DNA from: Chryseobacterium panacisoli
GTDB lineage: Bacteria > Bacteroidota > Bacteroidia > Flavobacteriales > Weeksellaceae
Direction of reading: 5' to 3'
DNA: 64,000 nt
NCBI RefSeq assembly: GCF_008274625.1
Contig: NZ_VTRU01000001.1
Location: 1,612,001 to 1,676,000 of the forward strand
Part shown: positions 26,081 to 33,615 of the stretch, piece by piece
Numbering within the stretch: the first letter of the stretch is position 1
Layout of the letters: each line of letters opens with the position of its first letter
Notes under the pieces: model-generated
Told to the model about the DNA's origin: nothing
What the model saw: the letters and a program-made list of their open reading frames with translations, nothing else
Database searches by the model: none
Made by a program: the position numbers and the translations under genes

Positions 26081-27032
26081 ATTGATGTCTTTCTGTCATT
26101 TTTACAAGCAGCTCATTCAGTCTGGTGCGAAGGCTCTCTGGTTCCAGAACGGTGGCATAGTCGGCAAAAGTGATGAGCCAGCGGGGAAATCCGTCATTGA
26201 TCCATTCTGTTTCAAAAGTGAGTTCCATCCCCTGCTCAGTTTCTACTTCTTCTGTCAGTCCATAATATTTTTTGGAATTCACCAGATGAGACATTATTTT
26301 TTTGTCTACCAAAAGTTTGGCTCTGACTTTATTTCCGTTTGACCTTTTACGGTAATCATTCACTTGTCCGTATTCTTGTAAAAAAGGATTCTGGGTTTTT
26401 GAAATCTCTAAAATCCGGTCTATCCTAAATTGTCTGAAATCTTTCCTCAGGGTACAGAATGCCATGATATACCAAAAATTAAACTCAAAAAACATCCCGA
26501 CAGTTTCAATCGTTCTGTTGTCTACTCTTCCATCTACCGTCTGATATCTTATATTCAGCTGGGTTTTCTCTGCAATGCTTTCTAAAATAATTGGAATCAC
26601 ATTTTTAAGAGAATCTCCGGAATCAGTATGAAAACTAAAAACATCAATCTGTTTTTCAATATTCTGAATCAGATTTTTATCAGAATTTCTCAATACCGAG
26701 CGTACTTTTTCCATGGCTGCCTGATAATGGTTTCCTAAACTTTGGTGGGAAAATTTCTGCATCAGTTTTTCAGCGGTAATGAAACTTAAGACCTCTTCTT
26801 TGGTAAACATAATAGGAGGAAGTTTGTATCCATCCATTAAAGAATAGCCGTTCCCAGCTTCACCCACAATAGGAATACCTGCATTTTCCAGGGTTTTTAC
26901 ATCACGATAAATGGTTCTGATACTTACATCGAACTTTTCAGCCAGATCCTGCGCCCGAACAACAGGTTTAGACTGTAATTGAGTAAGGATAGCGGTTACC
27001 CGGTCGAGTTTTTTAAGATAGTGATCATTCAT
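26079..27032 (-). CDS. WYL-domain transcriptional regulator (YafY type)
   Basis: A 317-residue regulator. Residues about 8-65 are a winged helix (HTH_11: AQDLAEKFDVSIRTIYRDVK) followed by GIPIVGEAGNGYSL. From about residue 140 it carries the WYL domain (FFEFNFWYIMAFCTLRKDFRQFRIDRI), then a WCX-like C-terminus (LTFETEWINDGFPRWLITFADYATVLEPESL). Such proteins sense nucleic-acid or small ligands, often during DNA damage. It starts about 95 bp from a Crp/Fnr gene read in the opposite direction, so the two share an upstream region. Confidence 0.9.
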   Translation of the reverse strand: MNDHYLKKLDRVTAILTQLQSKPVVRAQDLAEKFDVSIRTIYRDVKTLENAGIPIVGEAGNGYSLMDGYKLPPIMFTKEEVLSFITAEKLMQKFSHQSLGNHYQAAMEKVRSVLRNSDKNLIQNIEKQIDVFSFHTDSGDSLKNVIPIILESIAEKTQLNIRYQTVDGRVDNRTIETVGMFFEFNFWYIMAFCTLRKDFRQFRIDRILEISKTQNPFLQEYGQVNDYRKRSNGNKVRAKLLVDKKIMSHLVNSKKYYGLTEEVETEQGMELTFETEWINDGFPRWLITFADYATVLEPESLRTRLNELLVKMTERHQ

Positions 27033-27127
27033 TATATAACAAAGCTAAAATTCTTTTTCGAGGTATGTCTTATAAATAGGACTGCTTTTTTTATTAATTT
27101 TATTTTTCACAAAACAGCTTCTTCTTT

Positions 27128-27700
27128 ATGCTTCACACTCATTTTGTTCAGTCTATTGAAAAAATTTTAAAACCGGAACAGGCAGTGATAGACGGGCTTG
27201 TCTCTCATCTGGAATCCAAAACTTACAGAAAAGGGGATTTTCTGTTAAAAGCTGATGAAACCTGCAGATATTTTTATTTTATCGAAAAGGGACTTGTTAA
27301 GCTATTTTTTGACAATGGTGACAAGGATTTTATCATGACTTTTTTTGCAGAAAACGCTTTTTTCGCTGAGCTGAGCGGTTTTTTTACCGGACAGCCGTCA
27401 AAATACATGATCGTTGCTCTGGAACCTACTGAAGTTCTCCGTGTACACAGGGATGTTATTGAAGGATTATGTAAAAAATATCACACGGCAGAAACACTTT
27501 TCAGTAAGCTTTATTCAAAAGCTCCTGTAAATATGATGGGAAGGATCAGTGAAATGCTGGAAGATGACGGGAAAAAGCGTTATCATAATTTTATGAAGCA
27601 AAGACCTGATCTTATCCAGCGCATCAGCCTTGGAGATCTGGCAGACTATATCGGAATTACTCAGGTTTCTTTAAGCAGAATAAGAGCACAGAAAGATTAA
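27128..27700 (+). CDS. Crp/Fnr family transcriptional regulator
   Basis: A 190-residue regulator. Residues about 15-115 form the cyclic-nucleotide-binding-like beta roll (KGDFLLKADETCRYFYFIEKGLVKLFF). The C-terminal helix-turn-helix is ISLGDLADYIGITQVSLSRIR. Cysteines of an FNR iron-sulfur cluster are absent, so it is more like the small Bacteroidota cNMP-binding family regulators. The ligand is unknown. It is divergent from the WYL regulator and is followed by an inverted repeat and an AhpD-like gene that it may control. Confidence 0.87.
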   Translation: MLHTHFVQSIEKILKPEQAVIDGLVSHLESKTYRKGDFLLKADETCRYFYFIEKGLVKLFFDNGDKDFIMTFFAENAFFAELSGFFTGQPSKYMIVALEPTEVLRVHRDVIEGLCKKYHTAETLFSKLYSKAPVNMMGRISEMLEDDGKKRYHNFMKQRPDLIQRISLGDLADYIGITQVSLSRIRAQKD

Positions 27701-27707
27701 AAGAATG

Positions 27708-27789
27708 GAAGCAGGAGGCTGAAAGAGGGAAGTTATTGAAGACCGGATATATATCATCTACCTAATAGTAACTTCCAGCCTTCTGCTTC
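27708..27789. repeat. Imperfect inverted repeat between the Crp/Fnr and AhpD-like genes
   Basis: The left arm contains GAAGCAGGAGGCTG and GGAAGTTATT; the right arm contains TAACTTCCAGCC and TTCTGCTTC, its complement with a small insertion. The spacer is about 26 nt. It is purine-rich on one side and pyrimidine-rich on the other. Confidence 0.6.
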
Positions 27790-27884
27790 AGAATTTCTTT
27801 CTTCATATTATTTATCATTTGTAAAAAAAATCAGGAAAATACAGTTCTACATTTGTCATATAATTAATCAAAAAAACAAATATT

Positions 27885-28349
27885 ATGTCACAAAGAATCA
27901 ACGCATTTGCGATCGGAAACAAGGCTGTAAATGCACTTCACACCATGGGTTTTCAGGTACAGAATTCATCACTGGACAATTCATTTCTTGAACTGATGTA
28001 TTTCCGGGTTTCACAAATGAACGGATGTGCTTTTTGCCTGGATATGCATTCCAAAGAATTAAGAGCAAAGGGTGAAACAGAACAGAGAATATTTCTGGTG
28101 AGTGCCTGGAGAGAATGTTCGTTTTATACGGATAAAGAAAAGGCAGGACTGCTATGGGCTGAGACTTTAACAGCATTAAATGGTAAAGAAGTGAGTGATG
28201 AAATTTATGCAAAGGTAAGTCATTACTATTCTGAAACTGAAATAGTGGATTTAACAATGGCCGTTATTGCCATCAACAGCTACAACAGAATTAATATTGC
28301 TTTCGGAGCAGAGGTAGGCACCTATCAGGTTCCTGAAAAAGCGCATTAA
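27885..28349 (+). CDS. Carboxymuconolactone decarboxylase / AhpD-like protein
   Basis: A 154-residue all-helical protein. The redox motif NGCAFCLDMHSKELRAKGE contains CxxC and the nearby His of AhpD-type alkylhydroperoxidases. Length and layout match the carboxymuconolactone decarboxylase family rather than a true decarboxylase. It probably has peroxidase or disulfide-reductase activity. It follows a Crp/Fnr regulator on the same strand, and its promoter region contains TACATTTG at 27848-27855. Confidence 0.9.
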   Translation: MSQRINAFAIGNKAVNALHTMGFQVQNSSLDNSFLELMYFRVSQMNGCAFCLDMHSKELRAKGETEQRIFLVSAWRECSFYTDKEKAGLLWAETLTALNGKEVSDEIYAKVSHYYSETEIVDLTMAVIAINSYNRINIAFGAEVGTYQVPEKAH

Positions 28350-28370
28350 ACAATTGTTATGAAAATAAGA

Positions 28371-28398
28371 AAACTCAGCCTGTCCGCTGAGTTTTTTT
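28371..28398. terminator. Bidirectional rho-independent terminator
   Basis: AAACTCAGC and GCTGAGTTT pair around a 6-nt loop, followed by TTTT; it separates convergent genes. Confidence 0.8.
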
Positions 28399-28400
28399 AT

Positions 28401-30218
28401 TTAATTTTCTTTAAAAGTATTCACCAGTTTATCGAGATTCAGACTGCGGGCTGAAGCATCAAAAATCTCACGGTAAGTACCTTCTTTACTGTAAAGTTCA
28501 TCGTGAGTTCCATTTTCTACTACTCTTCCTTTTTTCATCACGTAAATAATATCGGAATCCAGAATCTGTGACAGGGAATGGGAAATGATAACCACGGTTC
28601 TTCCTTCTTTTATGGCATCCAAAGAATTCTTGATCTGTTCGGTGGCGATGGCATCAAGACTTGCTGTAGGTTCATCCAGAAAGATAATCGGCGGATTTTT
28701 AAGAAACAATCTGGCAATGGCAATCCTCTGCTGCTGTCCCCCGGAAAGCTGAGTAGCATCATGTTGGTATTGATCCGGAAGATCCATGATCTGTTCATGC
28801 AGATAAGCTTTTTTTGCAGCTTCCTGAATTTCTTCAAAACTTGCATTCATATCTCCATAGCGGATATTATCTTCTATACTTCCCTGAAAGATGTGATTTC
28901 TCTGAAGTACCAGCCCAAGATCGCTTCTCAGAAAAGTATTGTCAAATTCATTGAGATTTACCCCATCCAGAAGTATTTCTCCGGAATCCGGAAAATAAAA
29001 TTTACACAAAAGATTAATCACCGTTGATTTTCCTGCTCCGCTCAAACCCACTAAAGCTGTAGTCTTGCCATTTTCAATTTTCATGGAAACATTCTGTAAG
29101 GCCTTTGTACCGTTGGGATAAGTAAAATCAACATTTTTCAGTTCAAAAGTTCCTTTGATTTCTTTTTCCACAAAGGTTCCATTTGATTCGGTTTCATTAT
29201 CTGCATTCAGGATATCAAAGTAGCCTTCAGCATAGATCATGGCATCATTCATATCATCATAAATCCTGTGCAGCTGGCGGATAGGTGCAGAGACATTGTT
29301 AAAAAGCATAATATGAAGCATGATCGCACCGATAGTCATTTGCTGATCCAGAACGAGATAAACAGTCAAAAGAATGATCAAAACCACTCCGAACTGCTCA
29401 ATAAATGTTTTTAAACCATCATAAATAAAGTTGGTTCTTCTTGTGATCATCTGGCTTTCCATCAGTTCCATCTGAAGATCATATTGTTTTTTTCCTTCAA
29501 ATTTTTCACGGACAAAACTTTTAATGACCATAATGGAATTAATCAGATTCAGAAGCCCGGATGTCTTTTTCTCTCTCTGATTTCTAAGCTGGCGGCGTAC
29601 TCCTCCGAGCTTTTTGGCCTGCAGAGAACTGATGTAAAAATAAATCGGGACAATGATTGTTGAAACAAGTCCTACATACACATTCTGCATGTACATAATG
29701 ATCAATGCAATAATGGCGTTGGAAAAAAGCGGCAGAATATCAATAAAAAAATTCTGTACCAGTCGGGTTAAGCTTTCTATACCACGGTCTATTCTGATCT
29801 GTAATTTTCCGGACTCATGGTTTTCATCATTAAAATAGGCAACTCTATAGGTAAGAATCTTATCAATAGCTGACTGAGCCAGCACAGAACTCACATTAAT
29901 CCTGATTTTTTCACCATAAAATTTCTGACCGAAGTTGATAAAAATATTCAGCAGTTCTTTTCCCAGCAAAATAATTGAAATGATGATCAGAATATGAATT
30001 CCTTCTGACATCGGATGCGGAAGATGGGTTAGCTTGGTAACTTCATCCACCGTATATTTTAAAACAATCGGGTTTACCTGTGCTGCCAGAGCTCCCAGAA
30101 AAGTAAGAAACAAGGTTCCGTAAATCATTGGGCGGTAAGGTCTGATAAAGGGGACAAGCTGTTTATAAATTCCGAACAAGGTGACGGTTCTGTTAAAAGG
30201 TTTAGCCATAGAAATCAT
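28401..30218 (-). CDS. ABC exporter, fused permease and ATPase (MsbA-like type)
   Basis: A 605-residue half-transporter. Residues about 20-330 form the six-helix exporter domain; the ATPase follows, with Walker A GLSGAGKST, signature LSGGQQQR, Walker B IIFLDEPTASLD and H-loop ISHSL. It probably works as a homodimer in the inner membrane. The substrate is not known; the family covers lipids, drugs and peptides. There is no C39 peptidase domain at the N-terminus, so it is not a bacteriocin-type processing exporter. A Met at 30209 is an alternative start. Confidence 0.9.
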   Translation of the reverse strand: MISMAKPFNRTVTLFGIYKQLVPFIRPYRPMIYGTLFLTFLGALAAQVNPIVLKYTVDEVTKLTHLPHPMSEGIHILIIISIILLGKELLNIFINFGQKFYGEKIRINVSSVLAQSAIDKILTYRVAYFNDENHESGKLQIRIDRGIESLTRLVQNFFIDILPLFSNAIIALIIMYMQNVYVGLVSTIIVPIYFYISSLQAKKLGGVRRQLRNQREKKTSGLLNLINSIMVIKSFVREKFEGKKQYDLQMELMESQMITRRTNFIYDGLKTFIEQFGVVLIILLTVYLVLDQQMTIGAIMLHIMLFNNVSAPIRQLHRIYDDMNDAMIYAEGYFDILNADNETESNGTFVEKEIKGTFELKNVDFTYPNGTKALQNVSMKIENGKTTALVGLSGAGKSTVINLLCKFYFPDSGEILLDGVNLNEFDNTFLRSDLGLVLQRNHIFQGSIEDNIRYGDMNASFEEIQEAAKKAYLHEQIMDLPDQYQHDATQLSGGQQQRIAIARLFLKNPPIIFLDEPTASLDAIATEQIKNSLDAIKEGRTVVIISHSLSQILDSDIIYVMKKGRVVENGTHDELYSKEGTYREIFDASARSLNLDKLVNTFKEN

Positions 30219-30228
30219 TTTTAAATGA

Positions 30229-30264
30229 AAAACGTACCGCTTTCAAAAGAAAAAGGTACGTTTT
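30229..30264 (-). terminator. Rho-independent terminator of lptB
   Basis: AAAACGTACC and GGTACGTTTT form a 10-bp stem with a 16-nt loop; a T-tract follows on the minus strand. Confidence 0.75.
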
Positions 30265-30297
30265 ATTATCATGTTCAGCAAATAAATGCTTTATATT

Positions 30298-31359
30298 TTA
30301 TCCTTCAAATAGATAAGTGGTAAGGTAATGCAGTTCTTTTCTGCCGGCTTCTTTAGATTCCGCCTCTGCCTGTTCTAAAGAGTATTGAGAATTGATTTCT
30401 TTTTTCTGGAAAACAAATGAGTTGTTGGCATTTTTATCTACCACATCATTAAAGATATGTTCAATTTCAGAGTTCGCTAATGAAGCAAAGCTGATATCTT
30501 CAAAACCATACATCAGTCTCAGATCATCAAACTGTCTGAAGTTTTCATCTACAAATCCCTGCAGCTGTGCTTTTGAATCAAAGTTTCCTGCCCAGATATT
30601 GTAAGCGTATTTTTTCTTTTTAGGTTTATCCAAAATACTCTGGTACACGAAGTTCTCACCCAAATATGCTTCTCTTACCTGCGGATCATTCGCAAGGTCT
30701 TCCGGAAGTCCTTCTTTCAGGATCTTTCCTTCAAACATAATATAGGTTTTGTTGGTAATAGCCAACGTCTGCTGTACGTTATGATCGGTAATCAGAATTC
30801 CGATATTCTTATCTACAAGGCTTCTTACAATCTTCTGGATATCTTCAACGGCAATCGGGTCTACCCCTGCAAAAGGTTCATCCAAAAGAATAAAATTCGG
30901 GCTTGTGGCAAGACAGCGTGCAATTTCGGTTCTACGTCTTTCTCCTCCGGAAAGAAGATCTCCTCTGTTTTTACGGACATGCTGTAAAGAAAATTCTTCG
31001 ATCAGTTCATCACATTTGATCTGCTGCTCACGCTTTGAAAGCTTGGTCAGCTGCAATACTCCCATAATGTTTTCTTCCACGGAAAGTTTTCTGAAAACGG
31101 AAGCTTCCTGAGCCAGATACCCGATTCCCTTTTGGGCTCTTCGGTACATGGCATCCGTAGTAATCTCCTGCTTATCCAGGAAAATTTTTCCTGAAGTGGG
31201 CTTAACCAACCCTACGATCATATAAAACGATGTGGTTTTTCCTGCTCCGTTCGGACCCAGCAAACCAACAATTTCTCCCTGTTGAACCTGTACAGAAACG
31301 CCTTTTACAACTTTTTTAGGACCGTATTCCTTGATTAAGTTTTCTCCTCGTAAAATCAT
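30298..31359 (-). CDS. lptB: LPS export ATPase LptB with a C-terminal extension
   Basis: A 353-residue protein. Residues 1-245 are a standard LptB ATPase: Walker A GPNGAGKTT (35-43), signature LSGGERRR (136-143), Walker B FILLDEPFAGVDP (156-168) and TDHNV with the switch His near 193. It powers transport of lipopolysaccharide from the inner membrane through LptFG to LptC/A/D. E. coli LptB stops at about 241 residues. Here a basic linker (KPKKKK) leads into about 103 extra residues with YAYNIWAGNFDSKAQLQGFVDE, which resemble small WxGNF domains (Imm22-like). The extension is in frame, not a sequencing join. Confidence 0.9.
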   Translation of the reverse strand: MILRGENLIKEYGPKKVVKGVSVQVQQGEIVGLLGPNGAGKTTSFYMIVGLVKPTSGKIFLDKQEITTDAMYRRAQKGIGYLAQEASVFRKLSVEENIMGVLQLTKLSKREQQIKCDELIEEFSLQHVRKNRGDLLSGGERRRTEIARCLATSPNFILLDEPFAGVDPIAVEDIQKIVRSLVDKNIGILITDHNVQQTLAITNKTYIMFEGKILKEGLPEDLANDPQVREAYLGENFVYQSILDKPKKKKYAYNIWAGNFDSKAQLQGFVDENFRQFDDLRLMYGFEDISFASLANSEIEHIFNDVVDKNANNSFVFQKKEINSQYSLEQAEAESKEAGRKELHYLTTYLFEG

Positions 31360-31512
31360 AGGGCAAATATATCAAAAATATAAACTTCACTTATATGTTA
31401 ATATCAACTTGTTTATTTAAATGTAAACCTACTCACTTCCAAATCATTGTAACTTTTTACCATTTTAAACTACTTATCATAAAACATCTCAATCAATTAC
31501 AATTATTAAGAA

Positions 31513-31676
31513 ATGGAAAATTACGGTTACACAAAAACAGAAAATGTACAAAACCAGCAAAGGTTACTTTAGGAGCGGCTTCTATCATTCCTTTTATTGA
31601 AGGTATTTTGTATCTTTTTATGAGTGATAAGCAGTTTGATGATACCTACGTTTACGGTAAAAAAGGCTGGCTATAA
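31513..31676 (+). pseudogene. Possible small membrane protein broken by a frameshift
   Basis: From ATG 31513 the frame reads MENYGYTKTENVQNQQRLL and stops at 31572. A neighbouring frame continues from about 31555 as KPAKVTLGAASIIPFIEGIL and then LYLFMSDKQFDD to a stop at 31676. Joined by a single-base shift, the pieces give about 55 residues: a polar N-terminus, one hydrophobic helix and a polar C-terminus (YVYGKKGWL). The combination looks like a real small membrane protein, but neither frame alone does. I do not recognise a family. The terminator at 31709-31733 follows it. Confidence 0.4.
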
Positions 31677-31708
31677 AATAACAAAGCTCTCACCTTCTGA
31701 AAATAAAA

Positions 31709-31733
31709 CAGGCTGTTCTTATCTGAACAGCCT
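31709..31733. terminator. Bidirectional rho-independent terminator
   Basis: AGGCTGTTC and GAACAGCCT pair around a 5-6 nt loop with A-rich and T-rich flanks; it lies between the small broken frame and the double-glycine peptide gene. Confidence 0.75.
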
Positions 31734-31758
31734 ATCTATTTTTCTTTATTGAATACGT

Positions 31759-31902
31759 TTAATCCGGGCAAGCTAAATGCTCCATAACACATGGATACCA
31801 GATATCTTTGCACCATGTTCCACAGTTTGGATTATCAATAATGACTTCTCCTCCTTTGATTTCCTTCAATTGATTTCTTTCAATCTTTTTAAGATTTCTC
31901 AT
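31759..31902 (-). CDS. Double-glycine leader peptide, bacteriocin-like precursor
   Basis: A 47-residue ORF too short for ordinary gene calling. The leader MRNLKKIERNQLKEIKGG (18 residues) has the pattern of double-glycine export leaders: a charged start, hydrophobic residues at -15/-12/-7/-4-like spacing and a GG cleavage site. The 29-residue remainder begins EVIIDNPN and contains four cysteines (27, 31, 38, 45), two Trp and few charges, so one or two disulfides are likely after export. It has its own -7 box at 31964-31957 and a terminator just downstream. No C39-peptidase exporter or immunity gene is in the window. The peptide itself I regard as real; bacteriocin activity is inferred from the leader only. 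Confidence 0.75.
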   Translation of the reverse strand: MRNLKKIERNQLKEIKGGEVIIDNPNCGTWCKDIWYPCVMEHLACPD

Positions 31903-31956
31903 AAATAAATTCTTTTGATGTTTTAATTATTTTCGTTTCTCGAAATTAGCTTTACT

Positions 31957-31964
31957 CAAAAGTA
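31957..31964 (-). promoter_or_regulatory. Promoter -7 box of the double-glycine peptide gene
   Basis: On the minus strand TACTTTTG matches TAnnTTTG, about 55 nt from the start codon; TTTCG about 20 nt further upstream is a weak -33 candidate. Confidence 0.5.
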
Positions 31965-32048
31965 TATTTTTTATGTATACGAAAGTGTTTCATCAGGGTC
32001 ATTAACCTAACATTAACATTGATGTCCGGATCAATGATTTTCTAACTG

Positions 32049-33038
32049 TTATTTGTTCAAAAGGACAGCAGCTTCTTTTGCAAAATAAGTAAAGATCATA
32101 TTTGCTCCCGCTCTTTTGAAGCACGTTAAGCTTTCAATAATTGTTTTGTCATTATCCAGCCAGCCGTTCTGAGCTGCCGCTTTTACCATGGCATATTCTC
32201 CGCTTACATTGTATACTGCAATCGGTAGATCAATGGCTTCACGTACTTTGGAAACGATATCAAGATAAGGAAGTCCCGGTTTGATCATGATAACATCTGC
32301 TCCTTCATCAATATCTTTAAATACTTCATTCAATGCTTCACGGGTATTGTGGAAGTCCATCTGATATGTTTTTTTATCTTTCGGAATTTCCATATCATCC
32401 TTCGGAGCACTGTCCAGAGCACTTCTGAAAGGCCCATAGAAAGAACTTGCATATTTGGCAGCATAGCTTACGATTCCTACATCTGTAAAGCCGCTTTGTT
32501 CCAATGCTTCACGGATAACCTGTACTCTGCCATCCATCATATCACTTGGTGCCACAAGATCTGCTCCTGCTTCTGCATGGGATACCGACATTCTTGCCAA
32601 GGCATCGTTGGTAGCATCATTGATCACTTTTCCGTTTTCAATAATTCCGTCGTGTCCGTAGATAGAATAAGGATCTAAGGCTACATCCGGCATAATGATC
32701 ATTCCCGGAACGGCATCTTTGATTGCTTTGATCGTGCGCTGCATCAGTCCGTCTTTGTTCCATGCCTCTTTTCCTGTATTGTCTTTCAGATGTTCTGACA
32801 CTTTCATGTACAAATTGACAGCTTTTACTCCTAAAGAAAATAATTCCTTACATTCCTTCACCGTTAAATCTATACTCCGCCTGAAAATTCCCGGCATAGA
32901 CGGGATTGCCTCCTGCTTGTTTTCGCCCTCCATTACGAAGATCGGCATTACAAAATCATCAGTTGTAAGAACATTTTCTCTTACCAAACTTCTGATAGAT
33001 TCATTAACTCTAAGTCTTCTATTTCTTGAATGTATCAT
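32049..33038 (-). CDS. hemB: Delta-aminolevulinic acid dehydratase (porphobilinogen synthase)
   Basis: A 329-residue enzyme that condenses two 5-aminolevulinate molecules to porphobilinogen in haem synthesis. The two catalytic lysines are in SYAAKYASSFYGPFR and MIKPGLPYLD. The metal loop reads DVALDPYSIYGHDG: the three cysteines that bind zinc in the E. coli and human enzymes are replaced by Ala/Asp, as in the magnesium-type enzymes such as that of Pseudomonas. It is divergent from the sorting-domain protein gene; the shared gap carries repeated TTCTACAA boxes. Confidence 0.95.
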   Translation of the reverse strand: MIHSRNRRLRVNESIRSLVRENVLTTDDFVMPIFVMEGENKQEAIPSMPGIFRRSIDLTVKECKELFSLGVKAVNLYMKVSEHLKDNTGKEAWNKDGLMQRTIKAIKDAVPGMIIMPDVALDPYSIYGHDGIIENGKVINDATNDALARMSVSHAEAGADLVAPSDMMDGRVQVIREALEQSGFTDVGIVSYAAKYASSFYGPFRSALDSAPKDDMEIPKDKKTYQMDFHNTREALNEVFKDIDEGADVIMIKPGLPYLDIVSKVREAIDLPIAVYNVSGEYAMVKAAAQNGWLDNDKTIIESLTCFKRAGANMIFTYFAKEAAVLLNK

Positions 33039-33061
33039 TTTGGAATACTTTTTGAATAAGT

Positions 33062-33114
33062 TTCTACAAATTTAATATAAGTTCTACAAAAAACTATTGT
33101 ATGAAATTGTAGAA
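33062..33114. promoter_or_regulatory. Three TTCTACAA boxes between hemB and the sorting-domain gene
   Basis: TTCTACAA occurs at 33062-33069 and 33082-33089, and its complement TTGTAGAA at 33107-33114. Together they cover the promoter region of both divergent genes, which suggests a regulator-binding site. Confidence 0.4.
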
Positions 33115-33127
33115 TGTATTACATTTG
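33097..33127 (+). promoter_or_regulatory. Promoter of the sorting-domain protein gene
   Basis: TTG at 33097-33099, 20 nt spacing, then TACATTTG at 33120-33127; the start codon is 29 nt further on. Confidence 0.55.
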
Positions 33128-33156
33128 TTATATATATTCGAGAAATTATAAATTTG

Positions 33157-33507
33157 ATGAAAAAACTTTTACTTTTATTTCTATTTGTAGGCACTTTTGT
33201 TGGATTTTCCAACAATTTTAAAGCTCAGCTTAGAGAGCCGAGTTCCATCACTCAGAAAGCGGATGATGGGGTGTTGCTTGCTTATCCAAATCCTGCAAAG
33301 GATTTCCTTATCATTAAGGCAAAAGATTCTTCTTTAAGAATCAAAAGTGTGACTTTTTATTCTATTTTGGGTATGCAGGTCGCTAATTATACAGTGAATA
33401 TGAATTCCGGCGAGATTAATATTGAAAAATTGAAACCCGGAAAGTATATGATCCGTTATATTTTAAGTGACAACACGCAGAAAGTTACCCAAATCGTGAA
33501 ACAATAA
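33157..33507 (+). CDS. Small secreted protein consisting mainly of a T9SS type A sorting domain
   Basis: A 116-residue protein. A signal peptide (MKKLLLLFLFVGTFVGFSNNFKAQ) is followed by about 15 linker residues and then a complete T9SS type A C-terminal domain: AYPNPAKDFLIIKAKD, the SVTFYSILGMQV block and LKPGKYMIRY...KVTQIVKQ. Normally such a domain is attached to a larger enzyme or adhesin and directs it through the type IX system for surface anchoring or release. Here there is almost no cargo. ATG 33157 is chosen because the upstream TTG in frame (33097) coincides with the -33 box. PorX, a T9SS regulator, is encoded at 46032-47576. Confidence 0.85.
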   Translation: MKKLLLLFLFVGTFVGFSNNFKAQLREPSSITQKADDGVLLAYPNPAKDFLIIKAKDSSLRIKSVTFYSILGMQVANYTVNMNSGEINIEKLKPGKYMIRYILSDNTQKVTQIVKQ

Positions 33508-33512
33508 ATTAC

Positions 33513-33533
33513 AATCCTGATAATCATCAGGAT
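33513..33533 (+). terminator. Rho-independent terminator
   Basis: AATCCTGAT and ATCAGGATT pair around a short loop, followed by TTTTT. Confidence 0.75.
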
Positions 33534-33615
33534 TTTTTCTTTTACATAAATTCTGTTTTAATATTTCCGTAACTTTCGGGACCTTTTTATACTAATTGTA
33601 AAAAGAATAATTTTA

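Larger units (their letters stand above)
31360..31758. other. Intergenic region upstream of lptB with a small broken frame
   Basis: It contains two -7-like boxes for lptB on the minus strand (TATTTTTG at 31380-31373 and TATATTTG at 31371-31364), both very close to the start codon, a small frame at 31513-31676 and a terminator at 31709-31733. Nothing else is supported. Confidence 0.5.

Noticed and set aside
28401..30218. ABC exporter as the processor of the double-glycine peptide
   Set aside because: No C39 peptidase domain at its N-terminus, and the gene is separated from the peptide by lptB and a terminator.
32017..32036. CATTGAT-N6-ATCAATG hairpin after hemB
   Set aside because: The stem is only 7 bp and no T-tract follows on the minus strand, so a terminator is not supported.
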